DNA from: Cymbidium sinense
Taxonomy: Eukaryota; Streptophyta; Magnoliopsida; Asparagales; Orchidaceae
NCBI GenBank assembly: GCA_021442155.1
Contig: CM038215.1
Span: 1,326,976-1,390,975 of the forward strand
Direction: 5' to 3'
Length of the DNA: 64,000 nucleotides
The translations under genes were made by a program, and so were the position numbers. The notes under the pieces were generated by a model. That model did no database searches and had not been told where the DNA came from. It worked only from the letters and a program-made list of their open reading frames with translations. Shown here one piece after another: positions 1 through 11,524 of the stretch (the first letter of the stretch is position 1; each line of letters starts with the position of its first letter).

Positions 1-193
1 GGATTCTATGTCATTGCTATTCTTTTCTTAGTTATCCTTTTCTTTTTCATTTTCTTTTGTATTAGTTAGGGGATTTTTTTTCTCTAGGTCTTTCTATAGC
101 TCTTTAAGCAGTAGTCCTTCAAATTTTTCCCCTTTAAGGACATTGTATCCTTTTCTTTTGGTAATAAAAATTCTCCTTTTTACCAAAAAAAAA
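1..193 (+). mobile_element. LINE 3'-terminal fragment (UTR and poly-A)
   Basis: This piece matches the 3' ends of LINE A (about 9770-9897), LINE C (about 55680-55807) and the fragment at 56093-56412. The shared landmarks, in order, are TTAGGGGATTTT, CTCTTTAAGCAGTAGT, a TTTATCCCC-like stretch, TTTTGGTAATAAAA and a run of nine A at 185-193. No coding sequence of the element lies inside the window, so the piece is either the end of an element starting upstream or a 5'-truncated insert. Telomere-like DNA starts directly after the poly-A. Confidence 0.75.
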
Positions 194-1200
194 GACTCAA
201 AATCCTAAACCATAAACCCCAAACCCTAAACCCTAAAAACCCTAAAGCCTAAAGCCAAAACCCTAAACGCTAACCTTTAAACCCTAAACCCTAACCCTAA
301 ACCCTAAACCCTAAAACCTTAAACCCTAAAACCCTAAACCCTAAACCTAAATCCTAAACCTAAACTTACCTAAAATAAAATAAAATAAAAAAATAAAAAC
401 TAAAATAAAATAAATAAAACCTAAACCAAACTAAAAAATAAAATAAACCTAAGAATAAAACTTAAATAAAATAAAAACTAAACTATAAAATAAAAATAAA
501 ATAAACCTAAAAATGAATAAAATAAAAACTAAATAAAAACCTAAACTTAAAAAATAAATCTAAACATCAATGAAAAATAAAACCTAAACCCTAAACTAAA
601 AAAAACCAAAACCTAAAATAAAAATAAAATAAACAAAATAAAATAAACTTAAACTTAAACTAAAATAAACTAAACTAAAACAAATAAAACCTAAAATAAA
701 CTAAACCTAAACCTAAACCTAAAATAAACTAATCGTAAACCTAAACCTAAACTAAATAAAATAAAATAAACTAAAAAAGTAAAAAATAAACCTAAAAATA
801 AACCTATAAAACTTAAACCTAAACCTAAAAATAAAATAAAACCCAAACCTAAAAAAATAAAACCTAAACCTAAAATAAAATAAAATAAAACTCAACTAAA
901 AATAAACCTCAACTTTTTTGGGTTTTAAATTTAAAACCACCCAAATCCTAAACCCTAAACCCTAAACCATAATCACTAACCCTAAACCCTAAAAAACCAT
1001 AAACCCTAAACCTTAAAACCTAAATGTTAACCCTAAAAGAATAAACCCTAAAACCCTAAACCCTATACCCTAAACACTAAACCATAAACCCTAACATTAA
1101 ACCCTAAACCTTAAACCCCAAACCCTAGGCCTAAACCAAAATTGGCTAAATAAATTAAAAAATAAACTTAAACCCTAAAACCTAATAAACCTAAACCCTA
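194..1200. repeat. Telomere-like composite array, segment 1
   Basis: Degenerate CCCTAAA heptamers fill about 196-365 and 940-1140. Between them, 366-925 is a G-poor mixture of CCTAAA, AAATAAA and TAAAATAAA words. All heptamers read CCCTAAA on the + strand and none read TTTAGGG. The last ~60 bases before the GRP fragment (CTAAATAAATTAAAAAATAA, then CCTAATAAACCTAAACC) recur before the other GRP fragments, so they belong to a repeated module. I see no gene. Confidence 0.8.
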
Positions 1201-1620
1201 AGATTGGTCATAACCTTGACTACAGGAACATCAATGTCAACCAGGCTTAGGCTAGATATGGCTGGTTGGTATGGAGGTGGTGGTCGAAGTAGTGGTGGTT
1301 ATGGAGTCAGGAGAAGCGATAGAAGTTACAGCCATGGTGGTGGTAGAGGGAGAGATTGGGGATATGATGGTGGATTCTACTAATCGAGAGGCCTAGGTTG
1401 TTATGATGGGAACTAGAGAAACTGAAGAACAACCGATCTAATCTACTAATGAAATTGTGTCTTTATTATAGAGATAGTTCTAGTTATTTAAAGTTTTTGA
1501 TCTACTCTATTTATCCACAATTTTGATCTATGTCTCCACTTGTGTCTTAGAAAACTTGGTGTATTACTTGATTGATGAAATCAAAAAGAAGAAATATTGA
1601 ATCTGAGTTTATTTTATATT
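1201..1620 (+). pseudogene. GRP fragment 1: glycine-rich RNA-binding protein 3' end
   Basis: This resembles the C-terminal end of a plant GRP7/8-type RNA-binding protein. It starts at the final beta strand of the RRM (a decayed form of LDGRNITVNQAQSR), continues through a Gly/Tyr/Arg/Ser-rich tail (GGYGG, RGRDWGYDGG), and ends with ~190 bases of 3' UTR running into A's. The rest of the RRM is absent. Relative to copy 6 it has lost ~60 bases of the Gly-rich part and gained stops (TAA after GGFY; TAG in GNW). It cannot encode an RNA-binding protein. The 5' truncation and poly-A suggest a retroposed mRNA; the shared flanks suggest later amplification with the array. Confidence 0.75.
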
Positions 1621-3130
1621 AAAAAAAACCAAAACCCTAAACCCTAAACCTAAACTAAACTAAATAAAAATAAATAAACTAAATAAACCTAAAATAAAAC
1701 TGAATAAATAAAATAAACCTAAACCTACTAGTTTACTTAATTTAAAAAATAAAAGCCCTAACCCTCAATCATAAACCCTAAAACTAACCCTAAACCCTAA
1801 ACCCTAAACCTAAAAAACCAAAACCCTAAACCCTAAACCATAAACCATAAAACCCTACACACTAAACCCTAAATCCTAAAACCTAAACCCCAAACCCTAA
1901 ACCCTTAAAACCTAAAAGCCTAAACCTAAACTAAATAAAACTTGAAAATAAAATAAATAAAAAAACTTAAACCTAAGTAAAATAAAATAAACTAACATAA
2001 AAACCAGAACTACAACATCAGCCTAAACCTAAAAATAAATTAAAATAAAAAAACAAAAAAAAACAATGAAAATAAATAGAAACCTAAACTAAACTAAAAA
2101 TATAATAAACCTAAAGAGAAAAAAACCTAAATAAAATAAAAACTAAACATAAAATAAAAATAAAATAAAATAAAAACTAAATAAAAACATAAACCTAAAA
2201 ATTAAAACTAGAAATAAAACCTAAAAATAAATAAATAAATAATAAAACTTAAACCTTAAACTATAAAAAGAACTAAACCTAAAATAAAAATAAAATAAAC
2301 AAAATGAAATAAACCTTAACCTAAACTAAAATAAACTATAAAAAAAATAAAACCTATAAACCAAAAAAAGTAAACCTAAACCTAAACCTAAACTAAATAA
2401 AATAAAATCAACTAAAAATAAACCTAAACCTAAACAAAAAAATGAAACATAAAAATAAACCTAAAATAAAAACCTAAAGCCTAAGCCTGAAAAAAATAAA
2501 ATAAAAACATAAACCTAAACTTAAAAATTAAAAATAAAACCTAAACCTAAAAATAAAATAAAAATAAAACTCAACTAAAAAATAAATTTAAACATAAACC
2601 TAAACCTAAAAAATAAACTAAATTAAAACTTAAACTAAAATATATAAACCTAAAATAAATAAACTAAATTAAACTAAATAAAAAAACTAAACCAAAATAA
2701 AAATGAAAATAACTAAATTAAAATAAATAAAAATTAAACTAAATAAACCTAAACCTATCGATTTACTTAATTTAAAAATAAAAAATAAATAAACCTAAAC
2801 CCTAAACCCTAAACCATAAAACCTAAATCCTAAACCCTAAACCCTAAACTCGAGACCCTAAAACTAACACTAAACCCTAAACCCAAAACTTACAACCCTA
2901 AAACTACAACCCTAAACCCTAAAATGTAAACTAACATTAAACCATAAAAACCCTAGAGCCTAAACCATACCATGAACCCTAAACTAAACCTAAACCCTAA
3001 ACCTTAAAGCCTAAACACTAAACCTTAAATCCTAAACCCAAACCCTAAAACCTAAACCCTAAAATCGTTAACCCTAAAATTATAAACCCTAAACCCTAAA
3101 TCCTAAAGTCTAATCCCTAAACCCTAAAAA
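1621..3130. repeat. Telomere-like composite array, segment 2
   Basis: CCCTAAA-rich blocks lie at about 1755-1925 and 2790-3128, with G-poor CCTAAA/AAATAAA blocks between. The junction motif occurs near 1726 (CTAGTTTACTTAATTT) and near 2755 (CGATTTACTTAATTT), about 1.03 kb apart, each time just before a CCCTAAA block restarts. LINE A begins inside the second CCCTAAA block. I see no gene. Confidence 0.8.
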
Positions 3131-3137
3131 TAATAAC

Positions 3138-6080
3138 AGCAGCTGGATCACTGATAATAATGATATTAAAGATTCTGTCATACATCATTTTAAAAGCTTA
3201 TTAAATAACAACCCTTCATTAGAAGCTCTCTCCAACTCACGCCTGATTCCCTCATCGATTACTAATGATGATAACCACTTGCTTAGTTTGCATCCTACAA
3301 AAGCTGAGATTGGTAGTATTCTCAATAGCATGAACACTGACTCTGTTGTTGGCCCTAAAGGCTACACGACTCAATTTTTTCAGCATTGTTGGCCTATTAT
3401 TAAGTCTGACCTTGTTGATGTTGTTGTTGATTTTTTCGATGAAAATCCTTTACCTAGATATTTTTCTAGCACCTCCATAGTTCTCATTCCCAAAATTAAT
3501 AATCCTGATTCTTGGGGTGATTTCAGACCTATCAACCTTTGCACCTTCTTTCATAAACTCATTACTAAATTAATTGCCAATAAAATTAGTCTGCTGCTGC
3601 CTAAAATTATTTCACTCAACCAAACTGGCTTTGTTAAAGCTAGAGCTATATCTGAAAATATTCTTCTAGCCCAAGAGCTGATTCATGACATTGATGCTTT
3701 GACCAGAGGTGATAACATCCTTTTCAGACTGGACATCTCTAAAGCTTTTGACAACCTCTCTTGGAATTTCCTCTTCCAAAATCTTCATTTGTTTAGTTTT
3801 TCTGACTATTTTATCCGCCTTATTAAAAATTGTGTTACCAATGTTTGGTTCTCCGTTATCATGAATGGTGAGTCCCTAAGTTTTTCCCTTTGATGCATGG
3901 TTTGAGACAAGGAGATCCCTTATCTCCCTCTCATTTTATTATTGTTGTTGAATATCTTTCGAGGAGCCTTAATGATCATTTCAACAATAATCCTAGCATA
4001 TTTCTTAGAACTCAAGGTGGTCTTCCTATCTCCCATCTTAGTTTTACTGATGACTTCATAATCTTTTGTAATGCCTTTATTCATCAAATTAAAAATATTA
4101 AGAATATTTTAAATAAATTTGGCAATGAAAGTGGTCTCTTTCTTAATGAAGGTAAAAGTTGTTTCATTCCTTCCTCTAAAATCCCTAGTAATAAGATCAA
4201 CCAATTCTTGAGAATTAGTAATTTGTAGCAACAAAAACTTCCTATTAAATATCTTGGTGCTCTGCTTTTTAAAGGTCAGAATAGATCACATCTCTTTGAT
4301 GATCTAATCTAAAAAATCTCTAATAAAATTTCTATTTGGGAATTCCATTTACTCTAATTCGGTGGTAGGCTTACTTTGATTAAGAGCACCCTTAACTCCA
4401 TGCCTTTATATCTCATTCAAACCATTTTGCCGACCAATTCTACCATTAACAGAATTTGGCGCCACCTTAACAAATTCTTTTGGGGTTCTAACAACTCTTC
4501 TAAAAGAATGCACAAGACCTCTTAGTATAAAAGTTGTGGCACTCTTGCTGAGGGTGGTCTTTGATGTAAGCTAATCAAGGAAGCTATTGCTGCTTTTTCC
4601 TATAAACTTTGGTGGAATTTTAGGAGCAACAATAGTCTTTGGGCTAATTTCATGACTGCCAAATACTGCTAGGATAAAACCCTCTCATTTTCCCCTATAA
4701 AGCAGGAGACTCTCCTATTTAGAAAAGACATTGTTCCATCAAATGGGAAGCCGAACCATTAATATCTTGAGGGATTAACTAGAACTTCTTTCTTTTGGCA
4801 AGATAACTGGACTGGAGGTGGGTCCATTGATGATTAACTTTCTACCCACTCCACTTTTGTTATAAAGTGAACTCTTTTTGGGAGAATAATATGTGGAACA
4901 ATAGTAAGCTTATTGATTATATTCCTTTCTTCCTTTTAAATAAGCTTACTATAATTCCTATCACTCCTAGCAATCATGATCAGATCCTTTTTAAGCTTTC
5001 TCAAAATGGTGATTTCAACCTTAACAATGTTTGGATTCATATTAAAGAAGCTCATGATTTCTCCAATGTGTTTTCAAACTTTGGAATATTTCTTATTCTG
5101 TTCTAACTTGGCATATTTTGAAAAACTTCATCCCTATTGACTCCTTGATGTGGGGTAAAGGTTTTTTACCTTCAAAATGCTCTTCTTTCACATTGAGAAT
5201 GTGAATCATGTATTTGTTAATGGAGCCATTGCTTCCAAACTTTGGATTTGGTATGATGATCTCTTTAATATTGTCAAATTCAATGGCTCCTTAACTCTAT
5301 ACCAACTTCTTGAAGCTTATTTTTAAAATACTATTAAAGGCCACATTAAAGTCATAACTGTTATCACTCTTGTTTGGTTCATATGGATAGACATAAATGA
5401 TGCAAAACATCGTGTGATTCCTATGAACCAATGAGAATAATTGCTAGAATTTAAAATAAAATTCGTGACTTTTTAGTGCCAATTTAATTAACTACAATCA
5501 ATTCAAAGGTTGTAAATTTGTGGCTAAAAAACTGGATTTTAACTTGCCGGATCCACCCAACTGTAAAGATGACAAGATTGTTTATTAGGTAAAACCTCAT
5601 GTTAATACTATTAAAATTAACACTGATGGCTCTGTCTCTCAAAATGCTTCTCACTGTGGTGGAATTTTCAAAAACCTTAATGGTAAAGTCCTATGTGCTT
5701 TTGCTTACCCTCTTAATACTTGCTCAGTTCCTTTTGCTGAGCTAATGGTTGTTTACAAAGCAATTGAGATTTGCCTTCAAAGAGGTTGGCTCAATATTTA
5801 GATTGAGGTGGATGCCATGTTGCTAATTGATCTTTTGACTTCCACCAAAATGGGCAATATAGAATTGTACTATCTTCTCAAGCAGACAAGAGCTCTCCTT
5901 TCTCAACTCTATTTTAAAATCACTCATGTATGGCGTGAGGGTAATGCATGTGCTGATTACCTTGCCAATCTGGGTGTTTGATTAGATGGAATAAAATTCT
6001 TTGATCATCTTACACTTCCTAAACATTTGTGTGGATTGGTTAATTTGGACAATACTGAACTCCCTTACCCTAGAAATTAA
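3138..6080 (+). pseudogene. LINE A ORF2 remnant: RT, connector and RNase H
   Basis: The product would copy element RNA into DNA at the target site. RT blocks seen: the NQTGFVKARAIS and LDISKAFD region (catalytic Asp) in 3279-3893, then after a one-base frameshift LRQGDPLSP and the catalytic box as FTDD at 4043-4054, where plant L1s usually have FADD. A second frame break or stop follows at ~4226 (CAA-type codon now TAG). Downstream KSTLNSMPLYLIQT is readable with several stops. RNase H (about 5605-6080) shows INTDGSVSQNAS, FAELMVVYKAIE, EVDAMLLID and ACADYLAN, so all acidic residues survive, but TGG to TAG breaks it before EVDA. Dead as a gene. Confidence 0.85.
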
Positions 6081-6284
6081 TCCATCCTATTAGATTGGCC
6101 TGTTATATTACCTATTTAACTGCATGATCAACTTCTATTTTGTGTTGTTGTTTCTTTGGATTTTCCTAATGCATTTTCATGATACCCCTTTCTAGTTATT
6201 TGCCAATTTTTGTGGCATCTGCTATTGGTTTAATTACCCTAACCTTATTTGGGGTCTTACTACTTTTATTGTTTCCACTATTAA

Positions 6285-8870
6285 TAGTTTGGATTGGAAT
6301 TACTTGATTTCCATCCAGCCTATTTTTACTGATGCTGTGGAATTAGCTGTTGGTCTACTTTTATGTGTCTTGATGGATTTCAAAGATGGCTTTCCTTTGA
6401 ACCATTCTCTACTATATGTTGCTCCACTGCTTTTTACTGGACTTTTCTATGGTGGGTGCAATATATGTTTTGCTATTTTAATTATTGGTTCCTGGCTTTT
6501 TGGGTCTTATGTCCTACAGGCTACTTTTAGCATTAGTTTTCTGATTGCTTTTGCTAACCTCACCTTCCCAACCTGTAAGGAGAGAAACTGCAATAACCTT
6601 ATTATTATTATTGTCTCTTTGCAGGATTGGACTTACTTAATGATTTCCGTCCAGTCTGCTTTTATTGAGGATGTTAGTTTAGCTGCAAGCCTGCTCTCCT
6701 TTGTCTTGAAGGATTTCAATGATTGCTTTCTTTTGAATCCTGATTTTGCCTATGTTGCATCACTATTTTTTATTGTCTTTTCCTATGGTGGGTGTATTGC
6801 TATTTTATTTGTTGGTTGCTGGAATTTTGGATCTTATGTCCAGCAGGCTTCCTCTGAGGTTGTTTTGCATCTTCCTGATAACCCTTTCTGGTTAATTGCT
6901 GATCTCTATGGCATCTGCTATTGGATTAATTACCCTAGCCCTTTTTGGGGTCTTATTGCTTCTGCAATTTCCACTATTAATGGTAAGTTGTTTCTTGTCT
7001 GCTGGAGGGATATGTATTACCTTATGCTTTAATTTCTGCTTTACTTTCTGATCAACAGGGATAGACTTCTTGCCATCAATATTTAGTTAAGGGGTCCTAA
7101 TGTATTTATTTTCCATTATATGGTTAAGGTTGTGTTCTGTCTCTTTTCCTTTTTCTAGAAATCTATTCTGGGGCTCATGACTTTGATGTATCAATGTTTA
7201 ATTGCTATATTTTTGTATAGCTTCATGACATGCCATAATTTATCTATTTTTTATCCCTTTATTATGGATGTGGCCCCTCTTATGCTCCCTAACCTCACCT
7301 CCACAACCTAAAAGGAGAGAAACTGCAATACCCTTGCTACTATAACTTCTTCTTTGCAGGATTCAAATTACTTCTTGATTTCCTTCCAGCCTATTTTTAC
7401 TGATGTTGTGGGCTTAGCTGTTGTTATGCTTTTGTGAGTCTTGAAGGATTTCAAAGATGGCTTTCCTTTAAACCACTTTTGACTCTATGCTATTCCACTA
7501 TTTTTTACTAGTTTATCTTATGGTGGGTGCAATAAATGTTTTGATGTTTTAATTGTTGGCTGTTAGATTTTCGGGTCTTATGTCCAGCAGGCAGCTTTTG
7601 GGGCTATTTTTCTGATTGCTTTTGCTAACCTCACCTTACCAACTTGTAAGGAGAGAAACTGCCATACCCTTATTATTATTATTGTCTCTTTGCTGGATTG
7701 GACTTACTTAATGATTTCTTTCTAGTCTACTTTTACTGAGGAAGGTAGTTTAGCTACAAGCCTGCTCTCCTTTGTCTTGAAGGATTTCAATGATGGCTCC
7801 CTTTTGAACCCCTTTTGTGTCTATGTTGTACCACTATTTTTTATTGTCTTATCTTACAGTGGGTACAATATTTGTATTGTTGTTTTAATTGTTGGTTGTT
7901 GGAATTTTGGATCTTATGTCCAATAGGCTTCCTCTGAGGTTGTTAGTTATTTGTTGGCTTTTATTTTTTTGCTTGATTTTGCTGTTCGTATCTGGGCTAC
8001 AGCTGATCACCACATGTTTGTGGCCTATCTAAATTGCTATTATTTTTTCCATTTTGGTTCAATTAGTCTTGCCCAGATCACTGTGAATATGCTATTACCT
8101 ACTTGGAAATTAACTTATGCACTGTCTATTATGAATGGGTGGTTTTATGGCCAGCTTGCTGTTATTTGTTATCTTGGTTGTTGGCTGATCTAGATTATTT
8201 ATGCTCAACAAGCTGCTACTGGGGTTATCTATCATGTCCAACAGGCTACTTTTGGGGTTGTTTTTTTGTTTTCTTTTACTATCCTCACCTTCCCAACCTA
8301 TAAGGAGAGAAACTGTAATACCCTTGTTATTATTATTATCTGTTTACAGGATTGGAATTACTTAATGATTTCTTTCCAGTCTGCTTTTACAGAGGGTTGG
8401 TTTGGCTGCAAGCCTACTCTTCTTTATTTTGAAGGATTTCAATGATGGCTCTCTTTTGAACCCCTTTTGTATTTATTTTGTATCTCTATTTTTCACTGGC
8501 TTATCTTATGGTGGGTGCAATCATTGTATTGTTATTTTAATTGTTGGCTGTTGGATTTTTGGGTCCTTTATCCAGCAGGCTGCCTTTGTAGTTTTTATCA
8601 GTATGTTTCCTATTGCTTTTATGATTATTTTTGATGTTTTCAATGCGGTGATCACACAGTGCGGATCGCATTGTTATTGCCTACTTGGATGATACCTTAT
8701 GCACTGTCTATTCTGAATGGGTGGTTTTTTGTCCAGCTTGCTATTTTTTGATGTATTGGTTGTTGGCTGAACTAAATTATCAAGTTTCATGCCCAGCAAG
8801 CTGCTTCTGAGGTTATCTCTCTGATTGTCTTAATTTGGATCTATTTGTGGTGGGGAGCAGCTTATTATCT
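6285..8870 (+). repeat. LINE A 3'-tail repeats
   Basis: After the RNase H stop there is a T-rich 3' tail built from imperfect repeats. Each unit opens with GGATTGGAATTACTTGATTT or a variant, passes CTTGAAGGATTTCAATGATG and TATGGTGGGTGCAAT, and ends near CTTATGTCCAGCAGGCT. Unit starts are near 6290, 6624, 7359, 7693 and 8349, that is intervals of 334, 735, 334 and 656. LINE B carries related units. The stretch is open in one frame at 6289-7032 and would give a very hydrophobic peptide, but the T-richness explains this and stops interrupt the other units. I read it as a repeated 3' UTR, not a protein. Confidence 0.65.
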
Positions 8871-9206
8871 GTGCCTTCTGGTCCACATAATCTGTTGTTA
8901 CATTCCCATCTTATCTCTGTTAAACTTTTGCATTTTCTGTTGTAATTTGAGTTTGGGTTATGTTATTTTGCCATACACTTGTTGGTTATTAACTTCACAT
9001 ATGTCCTATATGTTTGGGTTGGAGTTATTTACATGCTTGTTTATTTGCCTTGCTGGATTTCAGCAGGTTTTTCAACTAGTTGTGCATTGCTTTTTTCTTC
9101 TGCCCGATCCTTTCTGCTATTTTTCTATGGTGGATTTTAATGCTGGTCTAATAAAACCCTTGCCTCTAGTTAAAAATAAGGTGGATCTGGAAGTTCATTT
9201 TCATAT

Positions 9207-9590
9207 GTGGTTTCTCATTCCATGGTGACTATATTGATGATATTTATTCATGGGATCCACCCATTACTCTTTGTTGTATCCTTTTCTATCGTGTATATGG
9301 CTTTGCTTAGGTTTGTAGATACTAAGGCTCAAAAGACTTTCAACAAATGGTTGCTATCTTCCCACGGGTTTGTTTGCTATGATGGCAATGATGATTTCAC
9401 TCTTTTTTGGTTTGGTAGTAGCTCTTATGTTGTAACCCTTCCGCTAAAGTTTGGATGCTCATATTTGCATCTACCCCAATTTGATGTGATTGAGCCTGAG
9501 CCTTCTCTATCACACTACTTTATAATCTTTCTCAGTTTATGCTGCTTTCAATTTTCATTTTGTCTGTATTACTTTAACTTTAAGCTCTAA
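9207..9590 (+). CDS. LINE A tail ORF (unknown, shared with LINE C)
   Basis: This open frame of 127 codons in the LINE 3' tail matches no family I know. It resembles the frame at 55091-55489 in the more distant LINE C. Shared landmarks in order are VSF-SIVY, a D-K-Q-F-W spacing, YDGxDDFT, VTLPLKFxC, LxLPxxxV and PEPS. Similarity at protein level in the same relative place between two diverged copies hints at a former third ORF or a captured domain. It could also be a conserved UTR element that happens to stay open. The true start is unclear. An acceptor-like TTTTGCAGGT follows at about 9608-9617. Confidence 0.35.
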   Translation: MVSHSMVTILMIFIHGIHPLLFVVSFSIVYMALLRFVDTKAQKTFNKWLLSSHGFVCYDGNDDFTLFWFGSSSYVVTLPLKFGCSYLHLPQFDVIEPEPSLSHYFIIFLSLCCFQFSFCLYYFNFKL

Positions 9591-9769
9591 TTTCTATCTT
9601 TCTACAATTTTGCAGGTGCACTTCTCTTGTTCTCTTGCAAGTTTGCTCCCTAGTGTCATGCATTCTCTCATCCTGAAGAGCTTTGGCCCTAATCTATCCA
9701 TTGGCTTATCTATGTTAATCAATTTGTATCTTTTGCTTTCCTTTACTCTTTTATTTTGCTTTTTGTTTT

Positions 9770-9897
9770 ACTTAGATAGGGGATTTACTCTGTAGGCTGA
9801 TTATAGCTCTTTGAGCAGTAGTTGTGGAGTTTATCCCCTTTTGAGGATCTTATAACCTTCTTTTTGTGGCAATAAAATTCCCCCTATATGGGGTTTT
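9770..9897 (+). promoter_or_regulatory. LINE A 3' end and polyadenylation signal
   Basis: This terminal block is shared by four LINE pieces in the window. It has GATAGGGGATTTACTCT, GAGCAGTAGT, TTATCCCCTTTTGAGGA, then TTTTTGTGGCAATAAAATTCC, so AATAAA lies ~20-25 bases before the end. Instead of a long A-run, a short ATATGGGGTTTTC stretch is followed by CAAAAATCCCTAAA. Such a conserved end is where a LINE's RT would recognise its own RNA. Confidence 0.6.
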
Positions 9898-11042
9898 CAA
9901 AAATCCCTAAACCCTAAACCCTAAAAACCTCAAAATCTAAACCTAAACTAAATAAAACCTTTAAATCAAATAAATAAATAAACATAAACAAAATTAAAAT
10001 AATAATAATAATATAAAAACCTAAACTAAAACCTAAACCTAAAATCAAAAATAAAATAAAATAAAAAATATAATTAAATTAAAATAAAATAATTAAAAAC
10101 CTAAACTATACTAAAAAATAAAATAAACTTAAAAATAAAAAACCTAAATAAAATATAAACTAAATGTAAAATAAAAACAAAATAAACCTAAAATAAAATA
10201 AAATAAAAACTAAATAAAAACCTAAACCTAAAAAATAAACTTAAAAAGAAAACCTAAAAATAAATAAAAATTAAACCTAAACCCTAAACTAAAAAAAAAC
10301 CTAAACCTAAAATAAAAATATAATAAATAAAATAAAATAAACATAAACCTAAACTAAAATAAATAAAACCTAAACCTAAACCAAAGATAAAGTAAACCTA
10401 AACCAAAACCTAAATGAAATAAAATAAAATATACTAGAAAGTAAACATAAACCTAAACTAAAAAATAAAACCTAAAAATAAACCTAAAATAAAAACCTAA
10501 AACCTAAGCATTAAAAAATAAAATTAAACCTAAACCTAAACAAAAAAAAACCTAAACCTAAAAGGTAAAATAAAAAATAAAACTAAACTAAAAAATAAAC
10601 CTAAACCTAAAACATAAACTAAAGTAAATAAACAAAATAAAATAAAAATGAAAAATAAATCTAAATTAAAATAAAAAATAATGTAAATTGAAATAAATAA
10701 AAAATAAACAAAATATACCAAATAAATCTAAATGTACTAGTTTACTTAATTTAAAAAAAAACCTTACAACCTAAATCCTAAATCCTAAACCCAAAACCCT
10801 AAACCCTAAACTTACAACCCTATACCTACAACCATAAATCCTAAACCCTAAACCCTAAACCCTAAACCCTAAACCTTAACCATAAACCCTAAACCCTAAA
10901 AGCATAAACCCTAAAACCCTAAACCCTTAACCCTAAACCTTAACCCTAAACCATAAACCCTAAACCCCAAACCTAAGTAACTAAATAAATTAAAAAATAA
11001 CTCCCTAAAACCTAATAAACCTAAACCTAACCCTAAATCCTA
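9898..11042. repeat. Telomere-like composite array, segment 3
   Basis: A short CCCTAAA block follows LINE A, then about 9930-10730 is G-poor CCTAAA/AAATAAA sequence, the junction motif lies near 10734 (CTAGTTTACTTAATTT), and a CCCTAAA block with up to four perfect units in a row covers 10770-10970. From 9928 on the order matches 20182 onward, so the two are copies of one higher-order unit. The minus-strand open frame at 10536-10721 is only a Phe/Leu/Tyr reading of the low-complexity sequence. Confidence 0.8.
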
Positions 11043-11524
11043 AGAATGGGTAGAACCTTAATAGCATGAACATCACCTTAAACGACACTCATTTTAGATC
11101 TAGCGGTGGAGGCGAAGGCGAAGGCGACAGTTATTGCAATGGTGGTGGGAGATCTATAAGTGCTTGTAGATATCAAGTGGTGGTCGAAGAAGTGGTCATT
11201 ATGGAGGCAGGAGGATCGACAGAGGTTACAACCGTGATGGTGGCAGAGGGAGAGATTGGGGATTTGATGGTGGATCTCTCTACTCAAGAGGCCGTGGTGG
11301 TTCTAATGGACACTGGAGAAATTGAAGAATGGTCGATCTGATCTGTTGCTTATGGAACTGTGTCTTTATAGTAGAGACGGTTCTAGTTATCTAAGGTTTT
11401 TGATTGGCTCTATGTGTGCTTATTTTTGATCTATGTCATCACTTGTGTCCTAGAAAACTTTGTGTGTTACTTGGTTGATTAAATCAAAAAGAAGAAATAT
11501 TGAATCTGAATTTGTTCTTTGTTT
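11043..11524 (+). pseudogene. GRP fragment 2: glycine-rich RNA-binding protein 3' end
   Basis: Same module as fragment 1, with the end of the RRM decayed (NITLNDTHFRSS in place of NITVNQAQSRSS), then a Gly-rich tail, stop, 3' UTR and A-run. The tail starts in frame (SGGGEGEG), shifts frame near 11165, and is recognisable again in the GRP frame as YGGRRIDRGYN and RGRDWGFDGGS, ending near GHWRN. The 3' UTR keeps TTCTAGTTATCTAAGG and GTGTGTTACTTGGTTGAT. It is unlikely to make a functional protein. Its 3' flank matches that of fragment 3 for several hundred bases. Confidence 0.8.

Larger units (their letters stand above)
3131..9897 (+). mobile_element. LINE A, 5'-truncated L1-type retrotransposon
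   Basis: This is a plant L1-clade non-LTR element lacking its 5' UTR, ORF1, endonuclease and the first part of the RT region. What remains is RT (about 3150-4700), a decayed zinc-finger connector, RNase H (about 5600-6080), a 3.1-kb 3' tail with internal repeats, a tail ORF (9207-9590) and a 3' end with AATAAA. It lines up with LINE B from B position ~15117 and is clearly closer to B than to C. The 5' breakpoint is at TAAAAAT(A/G)ATAAC, where CCCTAAA repeat meets LINE. The 3' end is followed at once by CCCTAAA repeats. I saw no target-site duplication, but in this repeat one could not be recognised. Confidence 0.85.

Noticed and set aside
194..3130. Functional chromosome end
   Set aside because: CCCTAAA units are degenerate, perfect runs are at most about six units, and sequence continues on both sides with transposons.
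6575..6624. Intron-like element GTAAGG...TTTGCAG before a LINE tail repeat unit
   Set aside because: Only ~50 bases, shorter than normal plant introns, and the sister units have lost either the GT or the CAG. Chance or a decayed repeat feature is more likely.
6289..7032. 247-codon hydrophobic frame that could pass for a membrane protein
   Set aside because: It lies in the LINE 3' tail, is made of repeats, and the related units in LINEs A and B are interrupted. T-rich DNA gives Phe/Leu/Ile by composition.
10536..10721. Minus-strand Phe/Leu/Tyr-rich frames in the array (also 20561-20749, 33095-33292, 48195-48642)
   Set aside because: They are translations of AAATAAA/CCTAAA low-complexity DNA with no start context or conservation.
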